In this document: positions 23,903-31,172 of the stretch, piece after piece | How positions within the stretch are numbered: the first letter of the stretch is position 1 | Layout: each line of letters begins with the position of its first letter | Notes under the pieces: model-generated | The model's input: only the letters and a program-made list of their open reading frames with translations | Told to the model about the DNA's origin: nothing | The model's database searches: none | Position numbers and translations under genes: made by a program | Source of the DNA: a virus | IMG/VR virus record: IMGVR_UViG_3300035701_002817 | Coordinates: 1 to 34,731 of that record | Reading direction: 5' to 3' (one strand) | DNA: 34,731 nt

Positions 23903-24510
23903 CGAATCAATCTGGTATCATCTATGTAACTCAGAATCTTCTGAATGGAAAAATCTATATTGGTATTCATACAAAAGGACGATCTAGTTATCTTGGGTCT
24001 GGCAAGTATCTTCAGAGAGCTATCAAAAAATACGGACAAGAGCACTTCAGACGAATAGATATCGATGAGTTTAACTCTATAGAAGAAGGTTGTTGTAAAG
24101 AACGATTTTGGATTTGTGAACTGAACTCAAAAGTTCCTAATGGCTATAATCTCAATGATGGTGGTGAGGGACAGTTCAATCCTTGTCAGGAAGTTCGAGA
24201 TAGAATGAGTGAAGGAAATAAGGGTGACAAGAGTCCCATGAGGAGACCGGAAGTGGCGGCTAAACATAGTAGAGCACTGATGGGCAAACCTTCTGGAATG
24301 AAAGATAAGCACCATAATAACGAGACCAAGATCAGAATGAGTATAGTGCATAAAGGCAAGTTTCATCGTAAGGAGACTAAAGATAAACTTAGTGAATTAA
24401 ATAAGGGTAAGTATAATCCTATGTTTGGTAAACATCATAGTGATAAAACAAAGACTAAGATGAGTAAGTCCCAGATGGGAAAGCATTTTGAATTGGAGGG
24501 GATAAGATGA
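23899..24510 (+). CDS. GIY-YIG homing endonuclease with NUMOD3 repeats
   Basis: The N-terminal nuclease has GIIYVTQNLLNGKIYIGIH (the GIY...YIG pair), YLGSGKYLQRAIKKYG and an ERFWICELN glutamate. The C-terminal half is made of NUMOD3-type DNA-binding repeats: RDRMSEGNKGDKSPM, IRMSIVHKGKFHRKET, DKLSELNKGKYNPMFGKHHS, KTKMSKSQMGKHF. This matches Seg-type free-standing homing endonucleases of T4-like phages. The gene is visibly AT-richer than its neighbours, which suggests a separate origin. It overlaps both queE and the following gene by ATGA, so it was fitted in without breaking either. Confidence 0.92.
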   Translation: MTNQSGIIYVTQNLLNGKIYIGIHTKGRSSYLGSGKYLQRAIKKYGQEHFRRIDIDEFNSIEEGCCKERFWICELNSKVPNGYNLNDGGEGQFNPCQEVRDRMSEGNKGDKSPMRRPEVAAKHSRALMGKPSGMKDKHHNNETKIRMSIVHKGKFHRKETKDKLSELNKGKYNPMFGKHHSDKTKTKMSKSQMGKHFELEGIR

Positions 24511-24707
24511 GTCCAGATATTTGTATGTGCACCGGGAGTTCCTGTCCGATGGCTGTTGAGTGTTATCGTCATCTTGCAACTGAGGATAGGTACCAATCAT
24601 ATTTTAGCCAACCGCCCGTGGTTAAGGATGAGGAAAACAAACTTGCCACTTGTGAGTATTTCTGGCCAGTTAAGGGGAGGAAAAAGTGCAAGCACGATTC
24701 CAAGTAA
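24507..24707 (+). CDS. Small Cys-rich phage protein, 66 aa
   Basis: The pattern MCTGSSCPMAVECYRHLA, YQSYFSQPPV and CEYFWPVK matches a small conserved phage protein that I have seen in many genomes without a function. Cysteines at the start (CMC, C-P, C-Y) and the late CEYFWP and KKCKH could bind a metal. AGGGG precedes the ATG, and the start overlaps the endonuclease stop (ATGA). Confidence 0.75.
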   Translation: MSPDICMCTGSSCPMAVECYRHLATEDRYQSYFSQPPVVKDEENKLATCEYFWPVKGRKKCKHDSK

Positions 24708-24805
24708 CAACAGGGGATGTGGTAGTATTCGTTGTGATCGGTTTCGTCTGCGGATTTGTTTGTGCCTGGTCACTGGTTAAGTTGGGGTTGATGTTGGTGA
24801 AGTGA
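24686..24805 (+). CDS. Small membrane protein, 39 aa
   Basis: A GTG at 24686, 5 bp after GGGGAGG at 24674-24680, opens a 39-codon frame ending in TGA at 24803-24805. After a short polar N-terminus (QARFQVTTGD) it is almost one continuous hydrophobic helix (VVVFVVIGFVCGFVCAW), then VKLGLMLVK. This is a single-pass inner-membrane type peptide. It overlaps both neighbours in the usual style of this genome. The function is unknown; small phage membrane peptides can affect lysis or host membrane processes. Confidence 0.6.
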   Translation: MQARFQVTTGDVVVFVVIGFVCGFVCAWSLVKLGLMLVK

Positions 24806-25551
24806 TGGAAGATAAAAACAGCATGCTTTATTGGTGGCCTAAAGTCAAGGATCTTTCTATTCCTCAGCCCAAGACAATTATGGTGAAGGTGGATCCTAAA
24901 ATGGCGTACGAAGTTGAGGATGGTGGAAAGTATCCCCAGATGGATGAGTTTAAGGAGGCAGTTACAATACTTGGTCTTCCCGTCTTTATCCGAACTGATC
25001 AATTGTCAGGGAAGCACGAGTGGTCGAAGACTTGTTTTCTGAACAGTTATGCCGAGAAGGATCTTCAGCAACACATCTGGGCTCTTACCGATGCAACTTT
25101 GGGATGTGATGTGATGGGTCGTCCAGTCAATGCTTTCGCTTTTCGAGAATACATTCCTATGGCTTCCAAGTATACGGCCTTCTTCGGACAGATGCCGGTT
25201 AACCCGGAACGAAGATATTTTATAGAAAATGGAAAGGTACTTTGTCATCATTCGTATTGGATAAAAGAGGCTATTGTCAATCCCAGTGTGAAGAACTGGT
25301 CCAAATTGTCCGATAAAATGAATGAGGAGACAACTGGTGAGATAGTCTTACTTATGGGATATGCTCTCCGAGTGGCGGATGTGATGAAGGGGTTTTGGTC
25401 TGTGGACTTTTGTAAGGCTCGAGATGGTCGATGGATTCTTATTGACATGGCGCTGGGTGAGTCTTCCTGGCATCCTGAGGAGTGCCAAAACAATAGGACA
25501 GTTGAGATCGACTATATGAAGATGTTTGTTGAGAAGTTAAAGGGTATGTGA
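24805..25551 (+). CDS. ATP-grasp domain protein, 248 aa
   Basis: The protein looks like the ATP-grasp type found as DUF4343-like proteins in phages: PVFIRTDQLSGKHEWSKT (ATP-binding lysine/arginine strand), NAFAFREYIPM, RYFIENGKVLCHHSYW, and the metal/ATP region FWSVDFCKARDGRWILIDMA followed by LGESSWHPEE. ATP-grasp enzymes join a carboxylate to an amine or thiol using ATP. No partner domain shows the substrate. It starts at the ATG at 24805, overlapping the membrane peptide stop. Position near queE allows a role in base tailoring, but a peptide or amino-acid ligase unrelated to DNA is equally possible. Confidence 0.7.
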   Translation: MEDKNSMLYWWPKVKDLSIPQPKTIMVKVDPKMAYEVEDGGKYPQMDEFKEAVTILGLPVFIRTDQLSGKHEWSKTCFLNSYAEKDLQQHIWALTDATLGCDVMGRPVNAFAFREYIPMASKYTAFFGQMPVNPERRYFIENGKVLCHHSYWIKEAIVNPSVKNWSKLSDKMNEETTGEIVLLMGYALRVADVMKGFWSVDFCKARDGRWILIDMALGESSWHPEECQNNRTVEIDYMKMFVEKLKGM

Positions 25552-26498
25552 TGCTTGATCAATTGTTTCCAAAAGGACAGTGGGCGAACTCTGACGAGTT
25601 TGTCATTCCATGTCCCTACTGTCCTGACGGAGATCATCCAACTCATAGTCACTGCTTCCTAAATCCTGAGAAAGAGGTATACCATTGCTTTCGTTGTGGT
25701 GCTAGTGGATCACTTCGTGCACTACTTCGGGACTCTGGTGTTGACGAAACTATCATTGAGGAAATGCGATTAGGTGCTCCGAAGCCGGATGCTTTTCTTC
25801 ACCAGCCCATTCCGTTTGACTTCAAGCCGATCGGCCTTTCTGGTTTGTTTTCAGAAAGGAAAGCAGTTGAGTATTTGAAGGCACGGGATCTTGACGAAAG
25901 TGCCTTTACCAAGTACGACATACGATATACGAATACGGGCAGGTATGGTGGGCGTGTGATCATTCCCATCTATGAATCAAGACGGATGGTTTGTTTCGTT
26001 GCCCGTGCGGTATTCAAGTCCCTTTACCCAAAGTATCTTTACCCTCATCGTGGGGAAACTATACTGACAGCCGGAGAGGCGATCTTTGGTTACGAGGGGT
26101 ACTCAACAAAGAAGGTGCTATTGGTCGAGGGCGTTTTCGATGCGATCTCGGTCAGGAAGAAACTAGGTACGGATGAGTTCAATATTATGGCAATCTTGGG
26201 CAAGTCACTGAGTAACTATCAGGCGGCGAAGTTGTGGCGATTACCAACTAGTGCCTTTTATATCATGTTGGACAAGGATGCCCGGGTGGATGCCATTACC
26301 CTGGCAACGAAGTTGCTGAGGACAAGACGTAATGAGAAGATCGAAATTCGTATCTGTTTTATACATTCAAAAGACCCTGCTGAGGCGTCCGTAGCGGACT
26401 TGACCAAAGCAGTGGGGGAGGCAGAGTCGGGGTTTGATGATCTAGCCGCTGGGAAATTGTTATTGGAGACTTTTTGTGTACGACAAAGAAACGATTGA
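25551..26498 (+). CDS. DNA primase, DnaG-like (CHC2 zinc ribbon plus TOPRIM)
   Basis: A 315-aa primase. The N-terminal zinc ribbon has C21, C24, C46 and C49 (CPYCPDG and CFRCGASGS). The core includes ARDLDESAFTKYDIRYTNTG and GGRVIIPIYE, and the TOPRIM domain has VLLVEGVFDAISV and IMLDKDAR with the acidic metal residues. It is shorter than bacterial DnaG and lacks a clear helicase-binding C-terminal domain. It pairs functionally with the DnaB-like helicase at 1936, though about 22 kb away. The ATG overlaps the previous stop by one base. Confidence 0.9.
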   Translation: MLDQLFPKGQWANSDEFVIPCPYCPDGDHPTHSHCFLNPEKEVYHCFRCGASGSLRALLRDSGVDETIIEEMRLGAPKPDAFLHQPIPFDFKPIGLSGLFSERKAVEYLKARDLDESAFTKYDIRYTNTGRYGGRVIIPIYESRRMVCFVARAVFKSLYPKYLYPHRGETILTAGEAIFGYEGYSTKKVLLVEGVFDAISVRKKLGTDEFNIMAILGKSLSNYQAAKLWRLPTSAFYIMLDKDARVDAITLATKLLRTRRNEKIEIRICFIHSKDPAEASVADLTKAVGEAESGFDDLAAGKLLLETFCVRQRND

Positions 26499-27156
26499 TC
26501 GCTTGTTCAGGAAGTATTGTGAGACCGGAGATCCCAAAGTCTTTGAGGAACTGATCGGAGCCTGCCGACCTCTCGTTGCCGTGATACTTTCAAAGTACCC
26601 ATCCCACATGCCCTGGTTTGAGGATATCTCGCAAGATGTGCTACTCAAGATGTGGAAGAACCTAAGTAACCCTGATCAATTGAAACGGCACTTGGTGGCA
26701 CCCACTAACTTCCTTTACTCCAGGATCTGGCCTTATATTTACTATAGTCTTGAGGGAGTATCTAAGCAGAATGGGATACCAATGGCCCTGAGTGAGAAAG
26801 AAAGGCTTATTATTAAATTAAAAGAGGAAGGGGAACTGTCCTTTGACAGGATTGCTGAAGCAACTGAGTTGGCACCCTCTACGGTAAAGTGTCTTTTTTA
26901 TATCGGACGACAGAAACGAGATCGGATGATCAGGATGGATCCTGATGATCAAAGAGGAACTGGGGAGGTGATTGGTGAGTTTCTAGATCCTGCAAAGCAA
27001 CTAGAGGTTCGTGAGACTAGGAAGGAGTGGTGTCTAAAGGTTCTTGATCGTCTCTCGTCACACCTGTATTACAAGAACAATAGAAAGGCACTGGCCCGGG
27101 TGAAGAAACTTTTACAGGAAGTATTGGAAGAGAGTGGAGTCGATGACCAAAGCTGA
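26476..27156 (+). CDS. RNA polymerase sigma factor-like protein (ECF/phage late sigma type)
   Basis: The 226-aa product has a sigma region 2-like segment (VILSKYPSHMPWFEDISQDV then LLKMWKNLSNP) and a region 4-like helix-turn-helix (ALSEKERLIIKLKEEGELSF, DRIAEATELAPSTVKCLFYI, GRQKRDRM). It would redirect host RNA polymerase to phage promoters, as T4 gp55 or SPO1 gp33/34 do. It overlaps the primase by 23 bp with a GTG start and is the second-last gene before the late module, the expected place for a late-gene activator. Confidence 0.75.
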   Translation: MYDKETIDRLFRKYCETGDPKVFEELIGACRPLVAVILSKYPSHMPWFEDISQDVLLKMWKNLSNPDQLKRHLVAPTNFLYSRIWPYIYYSLEGVSKQNGIPMALSEKERLIIKLKEEGELSFDRIAEATELAPSTVKCLFYIGRQKRDRMIRMDPDDQRGTGEVIGEFLDPAKQLEVRETRKEWCLKVLDRLSSHLYYKNNRKALARVKKLLQEVLEESGVDDQS

Positions 27157-27556
27157 AAAGATATTCCTTGAGGCCATGGTATCTGTGGCGGAAACCTATC
27201 CAACTTCGGTCCTTGGGGACCTACTCATGTTATTTCCTCCGGAAGTTTCTGTCAAGTTGGTAGTCACCTTTGCAGGTGATACAGTCTCGTTCCCAAAGTT
27301 AGATACCATTTGGAAGACGTACCGATCAAAGGTGATTCGTAACTCATTGGTTGCCAAGAATGATTCGGTAACAAGAACCCGGTTGGCTCATTACTTTGGG
27401 GTTTCAACCAGAAAAGTTTCAGAGATCTTCCATGCCGAAAAGGATAAGGAGAAGAAAGTCACTGATACCCTCCTTGCTAAGTCGGCTCGTCGCGTTTATC
27501 GGCACGAGTTGGATAATCTTCTTAAAGACGTAAAGGATGCTTTAGGTTCTAAGTAA
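27143..27556 (+). CDS. DNA-binding protein, Mor/HTH-like, 137 aa
   Basis: The centre reads SFPKLDTIWKTYRSKVIRNS then SVTRTRLAHYFGVSTRKVSE, close to the C-terminal helix-turn-helix pattern of Mu Mor/C-type activators. The C-terminal part is basic and helical (LLAKSARRVYRHELDNLLKD). The ATG at 27143 is chosen, 14 bp inside the sigma gene, with GGAG just upstream. Coming right after a sigma-like gene and right before an AT-rich gap and the head genes, it may co-activate late transcription. Family assignment is tentative. Confidence 0.55.
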   Translation: MTKAEKIFLEAMVSVAETYPTSVLGDLLMLFPPEVSVKLVVTFAGDTVSFPKLDTIWKTYRSKVIRNSLVAKNDSVTRTRLAHYFGVSTRKVSEIFHAEKDKEKKVTDTLLAKSARRVYRHELDNLLKDVKDALGSK

Positions 27557-27623
27557 CTTGTGATACCAATAGAAACTTATAATATATATAATGAAAAGTA
27601 GTTGTAGTGAGTAAGGAGTAACA
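27557..27623 (+). promoter_or_regulatory. Promoter-like AT-rich gap before the late genes
   Basis: This 67-bp gap holds TATAAT at 27578-27583 and again at 27587-27592 (TTATAATATATATAATG), with TTGTGA at 27558-27563, which is too close (14 bp) to the first for a standard sigma70 promoter. AAGGAGT precedes the next ATG. Lack of a well-spaced -35 box plus a strong TATAATA core resembles late promoters read by phage sigma factors. A TTATAATA core also occurs at 1038-1045. Confidence 0.5.
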
Positions 27624-28097
27624 ATGGTTAAAGAAGAAACACTTGCCGTTGCTCAAGCAGAGATCGCCGCTGAGACAGCCGCAGTTCAAGTTTTACGTGG
27701 TGAGGTGGTTGATGTTACTTATCGTACGGTAGCTCGTGCACAGGCAAGACTCAAAGCATACAATAGTGTTTACGATAACTATGAGAAGTTCATAGTTGAT
27801 CAAGCCGAGAAACTTGCTAAGGGGACTTTTGCCGCATCTACCTATAAGGAACTAGGGGTTGCCCGACTGATCTCTTTGTGGGTTATTGAGTCGGAGCAAT
27901 TTCTTGATGCGGTTGCACCACTGCTTGGTGAATCAGAACGGAATATCCGAAAGGGTTTTGTTGAGCAGAGTTTTGAGCAACTGCCTGAAGAATTCAAGTC
28001 TGTCCTTCTGGATGAGTTGAATAAAAAGAAGCAGGAGTTGCTGGTTTGGTTCGTCCAGGAGATTCAGAAGGTTCAAGAGAAAGTGAAGGCGACGTAA
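27624..28097 (+). CDS. Hypothetical helical protein, 157 aa (first gene of late module)
   Basis: A mostly alpha-helical protein. An Ala/Val-rich N-terminus (EETLAVAQAEIAAETAAVQV) is followed by charged helices and a C-terminal coiled segment (DELNKKKQELLVWFVQEIQK). No HTH or catalytic motif is seen. Position two genes before the large terminase makes a small terminase subunit or head assembly factor possible, but the sequence does not show it. It is the first gene after the promoter-like gap. Confidence 0.75.
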   Translation: MVKEETLAVAQAEIAAETAAVQVLRGEVVDVTYRTVARAQARLKAYNSVYDNYEKFIVDQAEKLAKGTFAASTYKELGVARLISLWVIESEQFLDAVAPLLGESERNIRKGFVEQSFEQLPEEFKSVLLDELNKKKQELLVWFVQEIQKVQEKVKAT

Positions 28098-28495
28098 TGG
28101 ACAGAAAGCAAGGTATTGTTCCTCCAGCATTCTTTGATGAGATTAGGAACTCATGGAGTAAGGATACTGCCTATCCTAAGTGTGCTGATCAGTGGGATAA
28201 ATGTAATCCATCGTTAGGTCAGTGTGCAGTGACGGCGCTTATTGTTCAGGATCGCCTGGGCGGAATAATTAAATTCAATCGTCCAAACAATCACTTCTTC
28301 AATGAGATCAGAGGGAAGGTGGTTGATCTGACGATTGATCAGTTCCTTCGTCAGGGAGTTGAGATTGATTTTAGTGATGCTACGGAGGTCACTCGTGATT
28401 GGATCCTTCATGGTGAGGGTAGTGCACGAAGTAGAACCTGGGAGCGATACATTCGTCTGACGATCTCAGTGAAGATGCTGAAAGAAAAGAAGTAG
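28097..28495 (+). CDS. YunG-like conserved protein, 132 aa
   Basis: The conserved blocks NPSLGQCAVTALIVQDRLGG, NHFFNEIRGKVVDLTIDQF and the opening W-S-K-D-T (NSWSKDTAYP) match a family found in Bacillus (YunG) and many phages. The invariant Cys in GQC and the later Asn/His/Asp suggest a papain-like or transglutaminase-like catalytic centre, though no activity is established that I know of. The ATG overlaps the preceding stop (TAATG). It sits directly before terL. Confidence 0.65.
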   Translation: MDRKQGIVPPAFFDEIRNSWSKDTAYPKCADQWDKCNPSLGQCAVTALIVQDRLGGIIKFNRPNNHFFNEIRGKVVDLTIDQFLRQGVEIDFSDATEVTRDWILHGEGSARSRTWERYIRLTISVKMLKEKK

Positions 28496-30475
28496 ATGGA
28501 ACTCGATCTCTTGAAGATAGTTGAGTCGGTGAATCGTAACTTACTATCCCTTGATACAATAGATTTGGATATGGCTTCGATCTACCGAGAAGGAAGTCCA
28601 CCCGTAGACATTGAGCGGTTCCTTGAGGACGATTACTTCATGGGCAAGGTAGCGAAGGACCTCTATCCAGACAACAGACCGGACTTGATAGACATCTTCA
28701 ATCCCAACAAGACATATATTGAAGTGATCCTCACTGGGGCAACCAGTATAGGCAAGACATTCATGGCCGCGTTGGGTATGTGTTACATGGTCTATAAGAT
28801 AGGATCCTTCAACTCTCCTCATCGGTGGTTGGGCGGGTCAGAGGCTTCTCCCATTGTCTTGATCAACATGTCCGTGAATGCTCAGAAAGCACGCGAAGTT
28901 ATTTTCACGAGAGTTAAAACTATGGTTGACATGTCTCCCTACTTTCGTGAAAGATTCCCACGGGACCTCCGGTTGGGCGACACTTTGGTTTGGCGAACCT
29001 CTCGTGATCAAGAGGACCTGCGGAACAGAACGGGCTCACAGATCATGTTCAAGCCTGGTACAGGAGATTCGTTGTCAGCCTTGGGCGACGATATCTACGC
29101 CGGGATAGGTGACGAACTAAACTTCTTCCGAGTGATTGAAAAATCTAAGCGCACCTATGGTGAATCCTTTGATCCTGCCCAACGTTTATACGATGTTATC
29201 TCACGAAGAATGAAGGGCCGGTTTTCGGCTGGGGGCTTGCCTCTGGGGAAGTTCTTCCTCCTATCGTCTGCTCAGTATCCGGACGACTTCATTGAACGCA
29301 GAATAGCCGAAGCAGAGGCATCTGGTGAACTAGGGACGACAGTCAAAGTCATCCGAAAGTCAATTTGGGAAGCAAAGAAGGGGCATTACGTTCAGGGTAG
29401 CGAAGTATATAGTGGCAAATCTTTCCGTGTAGAGGTAGGCTCCTCTCGTCGAGGATCACGCCTCTTGGATTCCTATATAAAGAAAACGGGAGAGGTGATC
29501 AGCAAAGAGTTGACTGACATGGAAGGTAAGATCATCAATCCACCCGTTGAGTTTTGGGATGACTTTGTCCGGGATGTTGAGGGCGCCGTCCGAGACTTCG
29601 GTGGTGAAGTAACTCGGGCAATCTCGCCTTTCTTCCAGGATACCGATGTGATCTGGGCCGCCTGTGATCCGACTGGTGTGATCAATCATCCTTGGACAGT
29701 TGAACAAACGACACTTGAGGATGGATCGGAGTTGATGTTGGACAAGATTTTCCTCTATGACGAAAAGGAAAAGAGGAAACGACCTAGGCGACATCCCAAC
29801 AAACCCCGCTATGCTCACATCGACTCCTCGAAGTCGGGGGATTCAACAGGATTGGTCGTGGTGCATCTGTCGGGATGGAAGAACGTGATGCATGCTGGAC
29901 GACAGGTGGAGGAACCGATGTTTGAGGTTGATCTGACTTTGAGGATCAATCCTCCCTATGGTGGTGAGATCCGATTCAAGAAAGTTCGTGAGATCCTTTA
30001 CCTTTTGCGAAACAATGGAATGGGATTCGGCCGAGTGACCTATGACTCCTGGAACTCAACTGAGGCAATTCAGGAATTGAACTCAAAGGGATTCCGAGCT
30101 GAGGAACTATCGGTTGATCGGGACATTGCTCCGTACCAGTACCTGAAGGATTGCTTCTTTGACTCACGAATCATCATCTACCATTACGAACATTTGATCA
30201 CTGAACTTTCCCGCCTGGAGAAAAAGGGAGACAAGGTTGATCATCCTGCCAATGGATCAAAGGATGTTTCCGATGCTTTGGCCGGGGCGGTATGGGGATG
30301 CTATGTGAACTCCTCAAGCCTATCAGATGCTGAGCAAGAGGCACGGTTACCACAACCAAGTGGTCATCAGAATCCTTTAAGGAATGAAAAGGCAGAACGT
30401 ATGAAAGTGGAAAAGGCAAATATGGAAGAGGATTTACGAACTTTTATGGGCGGAAGTAAGATCATAAGGAGATAG
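28496..30475 (+). CDS. terL: Terminase large subunit
   Basis: This 659-aa packaging motor has an ATPase with EVILTGATSIGKTFMAALGM (Walker A about 80-87), RTSRDQEDLRNRTGSQIMF, and Walker B AGIGDELNFF. The C-terminal RNase H-like nuclease has AHIDSSKSGDSTGLVVVHLS (first acidic site), VTYDSWNSTEAIQEL and GSKDVSDALAGAVWG (last acidic site). All active-site groups are present. An insert of roughly 100 residues lies between the ATPase and nuclease parts (around 300-400). The T4-type layout agrees with the portal downstream. Confidence 0.93.
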   Translation: MELDLLKIVESVNRNLLSLDTIDLDMASIYREGSPPVDIERFLEDDYFMGKVAKDLYPDNRPDLIDIFNPNKTYIEVILTGATSIGKTFMAALGMCYMVYKIGSFNSPHRWLGGSEASPIVLINMSVNAQKAREVIFTRVKTMVDMSPYFRERFPRDLRLGDTLVWRTSRDQEDLRNRTGSQIMFKPGTGDSLSALGDDIYAGIGDELNFFRVIEKSKRTYGESFDPAQRLYDVISRRMKGRFSAGGLPLGKFFLLSSAQYPDDFIERRIAEAEASGELGTTVKVIRKSIWEAKKGHYVQGSEVYSGKSFRVEVGSSRRGSRLLDSYIKKTGEVISKELTDMEGKIINPPVEFWDDFVRDVEGAVRDFGGEVTRAISPFFQDTDVIWAACDPTGVINHPWTVEQTTLEDGSELMLDKIFLYDEKEKRKRPRRHPNKPRYAHIDSSKSGDSTGLVVVHLSGWKNVMHAGRQVEEPMFEVDLTLRINPPYGGEIRFKKVREILYLLRNNGMGFGRVTYDSWNSTEAIQELNSKGFRAEELSVDRDIAPYQYLKDCFFDSRIIIYHYEHLITELSRLEKKGDKVDHPANGSKDVSDALAGAVWGCYVNSSSLSDAEQEARLPQPSGHQNPLRNEKAERMKVEKANMEEDLRTFMGGSKIIRR

Positions 30476-30477
30476 AG

Positions 30478-30753
30478 ATGGAGTGGCAGTTTTTTCCCTT
30501 TGGTCAGTACCGAGAGGCACGAGCCTGGGTACGAGAGGGAAACATTGCTGTCTATCCCAACATAGTGCAATACAAAGGCAAGGAAACGATGCACTTGATG
30601 ATCGGAGGTCTTTCGTTGACCCAGTTGGGACAGGTGGTGCGGGAACTTGGTCTAAAAACTGAGTGGTTGCACCATAAGCATTACCAGCCCCACTTTGATT
30701 TATTTGGAACACCATTGAAAAAGGCACTACGAAAGTGTGGAGTGAAACCATGA
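30478..30753 (+). CDS. Hypothetical protein, 91 aa (DUF4031-like)
   Basis: The second half, MHLMIGGLSLTQLGQVVREL, then LKTEWLHHKHYQPHFDLFGT and PLKKALRKCGV, resembles the DUF4031 pattern of a short helix, a W/H-rich core and a final 'pHYdL...r..Ai..G' block. The function is unknown. AAGGAG precedes the ATG. It lies between terL and a DUF4406-like gene and is coupled to the latter by ATGA. Confidence 0.55.
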   Translation: MEWQFFPFGQYREARAWVREGNIAVYPNIVQYKGKETMHLMIGGLSLTQLGQVVRELGLKTEWLHHKHYQPHFDLFGTPLKKALRKCGVKP

Positions 30754-31160
30754 GAAAAGTAAGAGTCTTTATAGCAGGGCCGATTACACCGACTGGGCGG
30801 TTAACGCCTTCCTCAAACGCAGGACAGAATCAGGTGGCCGAATATCTGGACAATGTTCGGCAAGGAATAGATGCGGCAACTAAACTAATCACTAGAGGGT
30901 TTGCCGCCTATTGTCCTTTCGTGGACTTTATGTACTTTATTGCACGGGCACCAGAGGAGATGTTGTTAACGGGTGCCACGATGCAATCGGCTGACCTCTC
31001 ATGGTTGGAGTGTGCTGATGCAATTCTATTACTCCCAGGATGGGAAACCTCTGGGGGTGTTCGAGGTGAGCTGGAGCTAGCGAATAAACTTGGCATTCCA
31101 GCGTACTATTCAATTGACGATCTCGTCCGGTACTTCGGGGAGAACGCAATTATATGTTAG
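30750..31160 (+). CDS. DUF4406 / nucleoside 2-deoxyribosyltransferase-like protein
   Basis: The 136-aa product has VFIAGPITPTGRL, ATKLITRGFAAYCPFVDFMYF, SADLSWLECADAILLLPGWE and TSGGVRGELELANKLGIPAY, the family pattern for nucleoside 2-deoxyribosyltransferase-like folds (DUF4406), with the conserved Asp and Glu present. These enzymes cleave or exchange N-glycosidic bonds of deoxynucleosides, but phage members are uncharacterised. ATG at 30750 is chosen for its ATGA overlap. It lies between terL and the portal, an odd place for metabolism. Confidence 0.75.
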   Translation: MRKVRVFIAGPITPTGRLTPSSNAGQNQVAEYLDNVRQGIDAATKLITRGFAAYCPFVDFMYFIARAPEEMLLTGATMQSADLSWLECADAILLLPGWETSGGVRGELELANKLGIPAYYSIDDLVRYFGENAIIC

Positions 31161-31172
31161 AAGGAAGAGACC

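Noticed and set aside
27558-27583. Standard sigma70 promoter TTGTGA-TATAAT
   Set aside because: The spacer is only 14 bp, outside the usual 16-18 range; the site is reported only as promoter-like.
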